A DNA stretch of 64,000 nt, from the NCBI GenBank assembly GCA_016711045.1, contig JADJTT010000006.1, positions 372,001-436,000 of the forward strand, written 5' to 3'. How positions within the stretch are numbered: the first letter of the stretch is position 1; the number at the start of each line of letters is the position of its first letter. A program made the translations under genes and the position numbers. The notes under the pieces were generated by a model. The model saw only the letters and a list, made by a program, of their open reading frames with translations. It was not told the origin of the DNA and did not search any database. Positions 36,659 through 44,908 of the stretch are shown here, piece after piece. This DNA comes from Saprospirales bacterium (GTDB taxonomy: Bacteria; Bacteroidota; Bacteroidia; Chitinophagales; Saprospiraceae).

Positions 36659-38188
36659 AATTTGGATTTGCTCGAATAGGGCCGTCGTTTGAGCGTACCC
36701 AGGAATTCCAGTACAAATTGCCACATTTTTTCATAAGGTATGACCTCCATTTCCGTAATTTTCAGGGGAAGCTCTTCCGGGGGTACAAGCATTTTCTCCA
36801 AATAGGGCTTTCCCCGCCATGCTACTCGCTCTGCATTGTAGCCCACCTTTGGGATGTCAGCCAGCATTTTCACCAGTAGATCGCATCGGAACAGCTCCGG
36901 ATAACTCTTTTTATACCGGCCGATATACGCTTGTAGCGGAGGAATTGCTTCTTCAAAATCTTCAAACTTCTTGCTGGCCAGTAAGATCAATACATACAAG
37001 ATCCGGATCGCCAGGTTCTGCCCTGCTTTGTCTTTGGAAAACTCGGGCATCTCGTTCATCAATTTGCCCAATCGCAACTTTGGTTTTATCCGTTCCAGGC
37101 TCTCCGAAGGCGGTATCTTGTTTAGTTTGAGGAGGAGAAGAAGGAGGAGGCCGTATTGGCGCCAGGATTCGTTGTGCTATGTTTGGTTTTGATAGAGTTT
37201 TGCTCGGAGACGGCTTTATCAAAAGATCACATAAATTTGAGTAATCATCAAGACGTACTTGAATGATGAAATGCAATTCAATGAAAGGGGCTCTATTGTT
37301 ACTTTTTTTGTTCGATTTTTTTCGGCATGTTTTAATGCCTTTAACGCATCTTGATATTGATTAAGGTGGATTAAACATTGGGTTTTTAAAAGATCAATTA
37401 TGTGGACTGTGCTTATGCTTGATTTTTTTAACTTAGCAAGTCCTTTATTACAAGTATTAATTGCTTCTTGGTATTCCTGTCTGAAAATCTGACCAACTGC
37501 CTTGGCATAGAAATAATGAATATTTATAAGGGGACTAAAGGTTTAATTTTGCCCTTCAAGGCTTTTAATCTTTATTAGGCTTCCGCTTTATTTCTTTTTG
37601 TACTTCCCTCCCTTTACAAGATTTATTACTAGTGTCTCGTATATCCTAGAATTTTTATTTCAACAAGAAGTATCCCTAAGAAGCCTTCAGAAACCTTAAA
37701 ATAATGAAATTTTTGATTTAATTTGCATTGTTTTTCTCTAAAACAAATTTGATTACTTAAGAGGAAAACCAGATGTCTGGAAGCTGTTTTTTATTGCCTG
37801 TTTTATTCCCTCTTTGCAATAACTATGCCGAATGACATATTCGCCAATTCCTTTTAGTATTTTATTACATGAATATTAATGTAACAATCAAAAAGGATCT
37901 ACTTTCTTTTCCTGGAGATTTTTTTGATGTATCCTAATAAGAATAATTGGAGGACTAACTTTTCAAAAAACCGTTCCTTCAGCCTTCTATAGGCATTGAG
38001 ATATGGGGCTTTTGATATAATGACTCTGAGGGCATCTTGGTCGTCCTTAAAGTCCCCATTAAAATCCCTTTGTATAAAAGCTTTCCAGCTTGTTTTTATG
38101 GCCGATTATTGGCTAAGTGGAAAATCTTGTTATTGCCATGGAAAGAAATTTTGAAATAAATTTATTTAATTAAGTCAAAATCAGCCAT
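36655..38188 (-). pseudogene. Decayed paralogue of the adjacent 534-residue helical protein
   Basis: The region codes, in shifting frames with stops, for a protein parallel along its length to the gene at 38825–40429. From ATG 38188: MADFDLIK then a stop; ~38100–37915 reads FIQRDFNGDFKDDQDALRV (like GISDGRFQTEEDIAAHF in the paralogue); ~37830–37740 reads KEGIKQAIKNSF (paralogue GEDVLQRSLKYGF); ~37525–37230 reads QEYQEAINTCNKGL (paralogue NDYENTIAISREAL); from ~37170 to 36655 an intact stretch reads RLGKLMNEMPEFSKDK to YEKMWQFVLEFL (paralogue RVGKFLNEVPTFSRDK, YETLWRFVLQSL). The upstream two-thirds is clearly AT-rich, the last third is not. At least four frame breaks rule out a simple sequencing error. 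Confidence 0.8.
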
Positions 38189-38286
38189 TTTAATAATTGT
38201 TTAAATATTCATGATAATTTATTTAGCGATAAAAATTAAATTTTAAAACATAGAATTTTTCAGGTTAAAATTAGTTGATTGTCTTC

Positions 38287-38317
38287 TTGCTCGCCATTTG
38301 GTTAAATCCTAACTTTG
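38287..38317 (+). promoter_or_regulatory. Promoter of the small HTH gene
   Basis: TTG (38287–38289), 20 bases, TAACTTTG (38310–38317): an exact Bacteroidota-type promoter. Predicted start of transcription is near 38324, which excludes the open frame upstream of ATG 38356. Confidence 0.6.
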
Positions 38318-38355
38318 TAATCAATCATTCTACCAGTAGGCCTTTTAAAAAAGTA

Positions 38356-38580
38356 ATGCGTATGAGCATTTTTCAACGTTTGGAACGCACCAGGCGATTG
38401 GATTCGCTTATCCGAAAGCGAGCGACGGGAACCCCGTCGACCCTTGCCCGCCGGTTTGGTGTATCGGAAGCGACGGTGTATCGCTGGCTCCAGGAGTTAA
38501 AAGAGTTTGGCCTGCCTGTCAAATACTGCCGCAGGAGGAAGACTTATTTATACGAGAAAGGGAAACCTCCACAGGCATAG
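38356..38580 (+). CDS. Small helix-turn-helix protein
   Basis: This ~74-residue basic protein has an HTH_11/DeoR-type motif: RLERTRRLDSLIRKRATG, then TPSTLARRFGVSEATVYRWL (recognition helix) and a short wing (GLPVKYCRRRKTYLYEKG). It probably binds DNA as a small regulator. ATG 38356 (MRMSIF) fits the promoter at 38287–38317; ATG 38362 is the alternative. It stands alone between the decayed paralogue and the intact one. A short hairpin with 7-bp arms (ACTCTCA/TGAGAGT, 38600–38618) lies 20 bases after the stop. Confidence 0.75.
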   Translation: MRMSIFQRLERTRRLDSLIRKRATGTPSTLARRFGVSEATVYRWLQELKEFGLPVKYCRRRKTYLYEKGKPPQA

Positions 38581-38824
38581 GGGCAAAATCGGGGTTTACA
38601 CTCTCATTTTTTGAGAGTTTGGAAAATTCTTCAAAAAAAATGCAAGACGAAAAGCTATGAAAACAAAACTTCTCCTCTGAGGGAAGGGCAATGACAAGGT
38701 GAATCCTTCACACTTGTCCTTGTGGGGAATCCCGGCCGGAGACGAGCCGGGCATTCGTAGGGGGTGCTCCTTATTCCGTGACGGCGTGCAGCGTAACACT
38801 CATTATTGTTAACCAGTAATGCGC

Positions 38825-40429
38825 CTATCCATTCTCATCGCGCTGTATCCGTTCGGAGAGGGTGCCCCTTTTTTTTGGAGTCGACTCGATCCGCTTTGTT
38901 TTGGGTTTCAGCTCCAGTGATTGAAGCACAAAGCGCCAGAGTGTTTCGTAGGGAATGAGCTCGATCTCCCCCCCTTGTCTGGCTGTTTCAATGGGGACTT
39001 CTTTCAATTGATCCATGAATTTTTGAGTGCGTCTTACTGTGGCAATCCGGTTGAAATTTGCCGCGGGCACCTGCAATAGCATTTGGATAAAGCAATTGCT
39101 CCGGAAGGTATCGTCTCTGCGCAAATACCGGTGGCGGTACATATTAAGCGCTTCCACCCGGTCAATGATCTGCCCAAATTCCCGCTTGTGCAGAAGGAAC
39201 AGGGTTTGAATAATAATGATGGAGATGTTAACGCCTCGCTTGTCTCTCGAAAAGGTCGGCACTTCGTTCAGGAACTTCCCGACCCGGAAACGCTGGATCT
39301 GTTCTTTCCCGGTAGTCGACCGGATCTTTTCGATGCTGATGAAATACTGCACGTAGGCCTTGTATATGGTCCATTGCTCCCGCATGGCTTCGGGTAGTTT
39401 TTTTTGACCCGGGTGGCCCAGCGCTATCCGCAGCACTTCGTATGCCTTTTGAAATTTATTGGTGTGAAAGGCCAGCATCAGGTGGAGTTCCAGCACAAAA
39501 AACCAGTTTGTGCTGCCCTCCGGTACCAGCGAGAGACACTTTTGAGCTGCCTGGGCTCCTTCGTCAAAGCGCCGCAACTGGATACAACTCTGCAGGATGT
39601 TGAAGTGAAAGATGAGCAGGGCGGTGTTCGTGTTTAACGTTGGGTCGTTTTCAATGACATCAAGCGCCTCTCTCGATATGGCGATGGTATTTTCGTAGTC
39701 GTTCTCGATTTGATAGCGCATGGAGAGTACCCGGTATCCATTTAATACCAGGCGGTAGGTCCGGAATCGTTTCAGGTATTCCTGCACTTCGTGGGTGTAC
39801 TGCACGGCCAATTTGGCCATCTCGGGCTTGGAGGATCTGGAGCGGGAAAAATGCACCGCTAATTCCTGGAAATACGCTTCCGTTTTTATTTCAGCCTGAT
39901 ACAGCTCAAACTGCTCAAACATGAGTTGCTGGTAATATTGAGCTTTGTTCTTCCCGGTTCCGGAAATTCTGTATTGGGACATCAGGTTCCTGGCCAGTTC
40001 CATTGTCAGGTAAGGGAATCCGTATTTTAGCGAACGCTGGAGGACGTCTTCTCCAAGGGATATGGACGAGGCCACCAGGTTTTGTCCCAGGAGGATCTTG
40101 TATATGGCATAATCTTTATGGCTTTGGTAATAGGCCTGCAGGATATCGTTAAACCGGGGCTGGTTGAGGTCGATGAAGAATAAGGTGTTATGCAGGCGAG
40201 TTCTCAATTTTTGCATGAGGCGCCTCGCGTACTGCAATTTCCTTGGGTTGGCCTTGAAAAAGTGGGCCGCTATGTCCTCTTCCGTCTGAAAGCGCCCGTC
40301 ACTAATCCCGTCGTACAGTTCCTGGATCTGACTTCGCCCCTTTTCCTTTATCCCGCCGCTGCCCATCCATTCCAGCTGTTTTATTTTATTCCTGGAAATG
40401 AGACCTATGAGTTCCTGGAGTTCATCCAT
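38825..40429 (-). CDS. Uncharacterised all-helical (TPR-like) protein
   Basis: This 534-residue soluble protein is predicted almost wholly alpha-helical, with repeated helix pairs (DYENTIAISREALDVIEND, LRRFDEGAQAAQKCLSLVP, TNKFQKAYEVLRIAL) spaced like degenerate TPRs. It has no signal peptide, membrane segment or catalytic motif and ends in a basic, Arg/Lys-rich tail (KPKTKRIESTPKKRG). I do not recognise it beyond a TPR-like scaffold. A decayed paralogue lies 640 bases downstream, across the HTH gene, so the family has been duplicated here. Helical proteins of this kind are often multi-copy in Saprospiria (recalled, not checked). Confidence 0.75.
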   Translation of the reverse strand: MDELQELIGLISRNKIKQLEWMGSGGIKEKGRSQIQELYDGISDGRFQTEEDIAAHFFKANPRKLQYARRLMQKLRTRLHNTLFFIDLNQPRFNDILQAYYQSHKDYAIYKILLGQNLVASSISLGEDVLQRSLKYGFPYLTMELARNLMSQYRISGTGKNKAQYYQQLMFEQFELYQAEIKTEAYFQELAVHFSRSRSSKPEMAKLAVQYTHEVQEYLKRFRTYRLVLNGYRVLSMRYQIENDYENTIAISREALDVIENDPTLNTNTALLIFHFNILQSCIQLRRFDEGAQAAQKCLSLVPEGSTNWFFVLELHLMLAFHTNKFQKAYEVLRIALGHPGQKKLPEAMREQWTIYKAYVQYFISIEKIRSTTGKEQIQRFRVGKFLNEVPTFSRDKRGVNISIIIIQTLFLLHKREFGQIIDRVEALNMYRHRYLRRDDTFRSNCFIQMLLQVPAANFNRIATVRRTQKFMDQLKEVPIETARQGGEIELIPYETLWRFVLQSLELKPKTKRIESTPKKRGTLSERIQRDENG

Positions 40430-40540
40430 TGATTTTTATTTAATTGAAAACCAGCTGGAAAGGTAAAAAAAAATGAACTAACGGAAAAAGGTGATATGTT
40501 GATTTAAAGTTTTCCTGTTAATGTGCATGTCCCGGTTCAG

Positions 40541-40580
40541 CCATAGTTTTAAACTAAATTTAAAAAGTTTAAAACTATGG
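40541..40580. promoter_or_regulatory. 14-bp inverted repeat covering the start of a small ORF
   Basis: CCATAGTTTTAAAC (40541–40554) and GTTTAAAACTATGG (40567–40580) are perfect arms around a 12-base AT loop. The right arm contains the ATG of the 40-codon ORF, so in RNA the start would be paired. It could also be an operator. Confidence 0.6.
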
Positions 40581-40699
40581 CGCTGATCATTGCTCTGCTA
40601 ATTTCTTTGGGAATAATTTCCACGCCGGATCAGGTAACTAACAACCTGGCTCAGCAGTATGAATGCCAAATCATTGTGTTGGAAGATCAAACTATGTGA
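40577..40699 (+). CDS. Possible 40-residue hydrophobic small protein
   Basis: ATG 40577 opens a 40-codon frame ending at TGA 40697–40699. The first 15 residues are hydrophobic (MALIIALLISLGIIS) and the remainder is polar with one cysteine (YECQIIVLED), like a small membrane or secreted peptide. It is the only sensible frame in a 692-base gap between two minus-strand genes. A plus-strand terminator at 40944–40980 supports transcription in this direction. No homologue is recognised; a non-coding RNA is an alternative. The rest of the gap (40700–40940) is AT-rich and shows no gene. Confidence 0.35.
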   Translation: MALIIALLISLGIISTPDQVTNNLAQQYECQIIVLEDQTM

Positions 40700-40943
40700 C
40701 ACCAGGTTTCGACGTGTGGTAGAAGTCATATAATTAAAATCAATAAATGTGATTTTTTAGGTGCATTGTGATTTCTTATTGTTTGAATTTGAGCTATTTG
40801 TGAAATTTATTGTGCAAATAGATGAAATTATGGTATGTTGTGAAATGCCATTTTTGTAATAGTTTTACAGGTCCAGATGCCCTTACTTTGTAGCATAGTA
40901 ATTCATTCCTTATTACTACTACTTCCGCCAAAAACGCTCCGAG

Positions 40944-40980
40944 GGGGCACTGAACGCTCAAATTCAGTGCCCCTTTCTTT
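40944..40980 (+). terminator. Plus-strand intrinsic terminator in a gap between minus-strand genes
   Basis: GGGGCACTGAA (40944–40954) and TTCAGTGCCCC (40963–40973) form an 11-bp stem with an 8-base loop, followed by TTTCTTTT. The T-run is on the plus strand only, while both flanking genes are on the minus strand. Confidence 0.7.
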
Positions 40981-41121
40981 TGGGCAAAAAGAACCAGGCT
41001 TTCCGTTTTGGAGAAAGCGCATTACATTTTTTTCAATGGGATAGATGCACGTGAATGAGTATACGGCGCCGCTTATGGGGGGAGCGGCACATACAAATAT
41101 AACAAGGATATCTCAAATCGC

Positions 41122-43977
41122 CTAAAATGCTTTTGCCGGGCTTAACTGAGGGTTTTGAAGCATTTGAAGCCGGTTGGACTTTCCAGCGGCTCTTCGTATG
41201 ACTGCACTCCGGGTAAAATAATGGTGGTTCTTTAAAAACTTGATTTGCAGGTCCTTCCATACATCTTCATCCAGTTTATTTCCGGTGGCTTCCCATTCCA
41301 GGCGTAGCGTTTTGGCGATTGGCTCATAATCATCCCTGCCCAGGTAATCGAGATCTGCATCACACAGTATGGATTCCAGATGGGAGGAAGGATTTTGTGG
41401 GATCCTGGTGGCCATGATCATGCCGCAAATTTTCTCAATTGACTCATTGTCAAATCCATAGTTCGGAAGATGTGCTTTGGCAAGTACACAGCTTTGAGCT
41501 TCATGTCCACTGGAGGTGACTGTAAATCCGGTATCGTGGAACAGGGCGGCTGTTTCAAGCAGGAGCGTGTGAAAAGGGTCTACCTGCTCCAGGCGGCAGA
41601 GTTCGCGGGTAATCTGAAGCACATCCTCCGTATGAGCGGGAGTATGGTAGGTCAGATTTGCCGGCAACTCCCGCTCCAGCATATTGCGGACGACATCCTG
41701 CAATCTGGGCCAATCGACGCGCGACCGAAATTCCAACTGCTCCGGGGTGGCGTGATAGAGCGGATATCCCTCTACAAAATACATGTCCATTTCTCCTTTA
41801 TTCTTTGCTTGTACTTTTCCTCTGGGGGTGCAGTGAAAGTGGTCTTTTACTAAAACGAAAGTTCTTTCCGAAATATTGACCCTGCCGGGCTGACCGCTGG
41901 ATTCCATCCGCGAGGCTATGTTGACTGTATCGCCCCAGATATCGTATGCAAATTTTCTGCTTCCCACGATACCGGCTACCACCGGTCCGGTATGAATGCC
42001 AATTCGGATCTCGAATACGGGACGTCCTTCCGCTTTGCGCTTCGCTGCATGCGCCTCCATAAAGGTTAGCATGTCGAGGGCTACATGCACTACGTCTACC
42101 GGGTGAGTAGGGTTGGGAAGCGGCAGACCGCCTGCACACATATAAGCATCCCCAATGGTCTTGATCTTTTCGACTCCGTACCGCTCCGTAATCCGGTCAA
42201 ACTCCCGGAAACACTCGTCCAACTCGGCTACCAAATATTCAGGGGGCATCTTCTCCGCAATCTGGGTGAAGGACTTGAAGTCGGTGAACAAGACGGTCAC
42301 GCTTTCGTATTGCTTGGCCTCGGCTTTTCCGTGCATTTTTAGTTCGGTGGCCGTAGCTTCGGGGAGGATATTCAACAAAAGGTTCTCAGACCGTTCCCGT
42401 TCCGTTTCGATGATCTGGTTTTTCTCCGCCAATTCGCGGTTGGCCCTGGTTTTGAGCCGGTAGCGGTTGTAGAGCAGGAAGGCGAGAAGAATCAGTGCAA
42501 AGGTGCCGCCAAAAAGAGAGTATTGCAGGATCTTGGCCAGACGCAATTCGGAATCCTGAAGCCGGATTTCCTGCTGTTGCCGGTCGATCTCATATTGCTT
42601 TTTCCGGTCGCCGTAAAGCACTTCACGGCGGGCATTTTCCCGGATCCTGTCTTCGTTAAACCGGTCAGTCTTGGTGGTTTCAAAAGAATCGACATAGGTA
42701 AAGGCCAGGGGGAAATCCTTTAGGGCGTAGTGCAGTTTATAAAGGTCTTCGTAAGCTTCCTGAATGAACTTCATGTCGCCGATCTGGCGCGCAATGGCCA
42801 GTGACCGATTGGAGTATCTGACTGCTTTCCGGTATTCCTTCATTTGACGGTACACATCGCCATACCCTTCGTATATCTCGAGCACTCCTTTTTTATTAAG
42901 CAGGGTGTCGCTCAGCAAGAGGGCGGTGTCGAGGTAACTGAGGGCTTTGTGCCAGGCACTCAGGGCTTTTTCTTTTTCATTAATTTTATCCCAATACTTG
43001 CCCTGGTCTTTCAGGGAAACCCCCATGTTGTGGTATACTTCAGCCATAGCTTCCCTGTCGTCCAGCTCGGAGGTGATCTTGAGCGCTTGTCGGTACAGGT
43101 CGAGGGCTTTATTCGACTGCTCCAGGGCGCCTTGATTCAGGCCTTCGTTGTGGAGCAATTGGGCTTGCATGTCTTTGAAGTTGCCCAGGTTATTGAGCAG
43201 GGTAGAGACTTCCCGGCTGTTGCCAAGCTCCTGGTGCATGGCCAGCGATTTGAGGTAGGCTTCCCGGGCATCTTCAAACCGGGTCACCTCGAAGTTAATA
43301 TTGCCCAGTACATTGTAGGCATTTGCCACGCCATCTGTCGTGCCCATGGGTTCCATATTCTCCAGGTAGCGCAGGATGAAATCTTGTGCTTCCGGGTAGT
43401 TGCCCATGCGCTCGTACATGTCTCCTATATTGTAATAGAGCCGGTAGATGCGCAGGGAGTCTTTTAACTCTTCGCGAATGCGCAAGCTGCGGTGATAGTT
43501 TTCCAGGGCGTTCTCATACTGGCCAAGCTCGTCGTAGGCGTTGCCGATATTGTTGTAAAGGTTGGCGACGCCACGCCGGTCGCCCAGGTCTTCGCGGATA
43601 GGGATGGCTAGCTGAAAATAGTGAATAGCCGAATCCACAGCGCCCACTTTGGATTCCAGCACCCCCCGGTAGTTGAGGGAATTGCCCTGTCCTTTCAGGT
43701 AGCGAATCCTGCGGGCATAACGGAAGGTGCTGTCGAGGTATTGGCGGGCTTCCTCCGGGTTGCCATCCGTCAGCTCCCAGGCAATCTCGTTCAGGATATC
43801 GACGCGCTGGGTGTCTTGTCGGATTGCCGGTAAGACGCCCCGCAAGCTATCGAGGATAGACAGGTCTTGTCCGTACGCACCCGGGAGCGCTAGCAGGCAG
43901 CTTCCAGCCAGCAGTATTCCTATAAACAAGCTATTATGGTGGGCGGTACGGCTCAACGGAAAATTGGTTTTACACAA
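41122..43977 (-). CDS. TPR – class III adenylate cyclase – HD domain fusion protein
   Basis: This 951-residue protein has a signal peptide (~1–36, ending GAYGQ), periplasmic TPRs (~50–450; LYNNIGNAYDELGQYENAL), a membrane helix (~480–505, TFALILLAFLLYN), a coiled linker (ENLLLNILPEATATELK), a class III cyclase domain (~555–735) and a C-terminal HD domain (~750–930). Cyclase: metal Asp in VTVLFTDFKSF, adenine-selecting Lys in KIKTIGDAYM and Asp in YDIWGDTVNIASRM, and transition-state Asn/Arg in the same motif, so cAMP is the predicted product. HD domain: YHTPAHTEDV, LFHDTGF, then a late CDADLDYLG, all metal-ligand candidates of HD phosphohydrolases. One chain may thus make and hydrolyse a nucleotide signal. 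Target unknown. Confidence 0.9.
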   Translation of the reverse strand: MCKTNFPLSRTAHHNSLFIGILLAGSCLLALPGAYGQDLSILDSLRGVLPAIRQDTQRVDILNEIAWELTDGNPEEARQYLDSTFRYARRIRYLKGQGNSLNYRGVLESKVGAVDSAIHYFQLAIPIREDLGDRRGVANLYNNIGNAYDELGQYENALENYHRSLRIREELKDSLRIYRLYYNIGDMYERMGNYPEAQDFILRYLENMEPMGTTDGVANAYNVLGNINFEVTRFEDAREAYLKSLAMHQELGNSREVSTLLNNLGNFKDMQAQLLHNEGLNQGALEQSNKALDLYRQALKITSELDDREAMAEVYHNMGVSLKDQGKYWDKINEKEKALSAWHKALSYLDTALLLSDTLLNKKGVLEIYEGYGDVYRQMKEYRKAVRYSNRSLAIARQIGDMKFIQEAYEDLYKLHYALKDFPLAFTYVDSFETTKTDRFNEDRIRENARREVLYGDRKKQYEIDRQQQEIRLQDSELRLAKILQYSLFGGTFALILLAFLLYNRYRLKTRANRELAEKNQIIETERERSENLLLNILPEATATELKMHGKAEAKQYESVTVLFTDFKSFTQIAEKMPPEYLVAELDECFREFDRITERYGVEKIKTIGDAYMCAGGLPLPNPTHPVDVVHVALDMLTFMEAHAAKRKAEGRPVFEIRIGIHTGPVVAGIVGSRKFAYDIWGDTVNIASRMESSGQPGRVNISERTFVLVKDHFHCTPRGKVQAKNKGEMDMYFVEGYPLYHATPEQLEFRSRVDWPRLQDVVRNMLERELPANLTYHTPAHTEDVLQITRELCRLEQVDPFHTLLLETAALFHDTGFTVTSSGHEAQSCVLAKAHLPNYGFDNESIEKICGMIMATRIPQNPSSHLESILCDADLDYLGRDDYEPIAKTLRLEWEATGNKLDEDVWKDLQIKFLKNHHYFTRSAVIRRAAGKSNRLQMLQNPQLSPAKAF

Positions 43978-43986
43978 TCAATATAT

Positions 43987-44020
43987 AAAAATGGCGCCTT
44001 TTGTTCAAAGGCGCCATTTT
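43987..44020 (-). terminator. Terminator of the DUF4920 gene
   Basis: AAAATGGCGCCTTT (43987–44000) and AAAGGCGCCATTTT (44007–44020) form a 14-bp stem with a 6-base loop and A/T tracts on both flanks. It lies just after the DUF4920 stop (minus strand), 10 bases before the cyclase start. Confidence 0.75.
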
Positions 44021-44046
44021 TATAATTAGAGAGGACATGGACTAAC

Positions 44047-44583
44047 TTATTGTTTGTCAGTGCCTTCGTTCATCAACAAAACGCCAGAAGCCAGAAATTT
44101 AATTTCTTCCTGAGGCTCGGTGATCTGCTCGATCTCTTCTTTCGACAGTCCTTCGTCTTCTGCAAAGTGCCGCAAATCGTCTACCGAAGTAACCGAACGG
44201 TAGGCATATCCGTCAAGCACAACGGTGCGTCCGGTAATATCTTTGGGTACGAAAAAGCCATAATCCTTAAAGGATACCCGCATAGGCGGATTTCCTTCGG
44301 AATTGGACACCAAATCCATCCAGCAGCCTTTTACCTGGCAAACGGAGCCAGTGGATCCCATTACTTTGGCGGGGATGGAATCGGTTTCGGCCATTTGGGC
44401 CAGGAGCGCTTCATAGGTGATAGCGCCTTCCGCTGTGATCGTTTCCCCGAAATGGACGCCATCGCCTGCCAGGGTGGTTTCGGTAGCGCCTTCTTCTTCG
44501 TGATCATGGGTTTGACCGGAGGTATTATTGCATGCAAAACCCCAGACGGCCAGAAAACAGGCAAATACAAGATTCTTCCACAT
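44047..44583 (-). CDS. DUF4920 lipoprotein
   Basis: This 178-residue protein has a lipoprotein-type signal (MWKNLVFACFLAVWGFAC, Cys18), an acidic His-rich linker (THDHEEEG) and one DUF4920 domain: GVHFGETITAEGAITYEALL, GSVCQVKGCWMDLVS (conserved Cys pair) and FKDYGFFVPKDITGRTVVLDGYAY. DUF4920 is an OB-like fold in periplasmic Bacteroidota proteins with possible metal binding through the C-x3-GCWM motif; function unproven. A TATCTTTG box 36 bases upstream is a likely promoter and a terminator follows the gene, so it is monocistronic. Confidence 0.85.
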   Translation of the reverse strand: MWKNLVFACFLAVWGFACNNTSGQTHDHEEEGATETTLAGDGVHFGETITAEGAITYEALLAQMAETDSIPAKVMGSTGSVCQVKGCWMDLVSNSEGNPPMRVSFKDYGFFVPKDITGRTVVLDGYAYRSVTSVDDLRHFAEDEGLSKEEIEQITEPQEEIKFLASGVLLMNEGTDKQ

Positions 44584-44618
44584 ACGTAATTTGCGGTTTT
44601 ATGGTTTGAAATGAAGGA

Positions 44619-44626
44619 CAAAGATA
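44619..44626 (-). promoter_or_regulatory. -7 box of the DUF4920 gene
   Basis: TATCTTTG on the minus strand (44626–44619) is an exact TAnnTTTG match 36 bases before the ATG; no TTG at the right distance. The remaining 280 bases of this divergent gap, up to the MORN–caspase start at 44909, show no gene and no other clear box. Confidence 0.5.
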
Positions 44627-44908
44627 AAATTTTATCTAAAAGACACCGCTTCCTCAAGCAACAACACCTTTTGCTAACTTTTTTATCCTGCAACGTACTA
44701 GACTATAGAACGTGTATCGTTATTTAAGTTATACGTAACCCAACTTTAACGTATAGGGTAAAATATAATTCGAAAATTCCCAGTTTTACTATCACTTTCC
44801 TCTCTAAACCGTGCTTATTGATTCCATTGCTACACTTTTCTCAGGCAAGTTCGCGGGCAAAATTCACATTATCCTTTCGGGTAATTCAACATTCAAGGAG
44901 CACGACTT

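Noticed and set aside
36962..37276. 104-codon minus-strand frame in the pseudogene region
   Set aside because: Part of it covers one block of the decayed paralogue, but the rest conflicts with the better-supported frame for RLGKLMNEMPEFSKDK; not a gene of its own.
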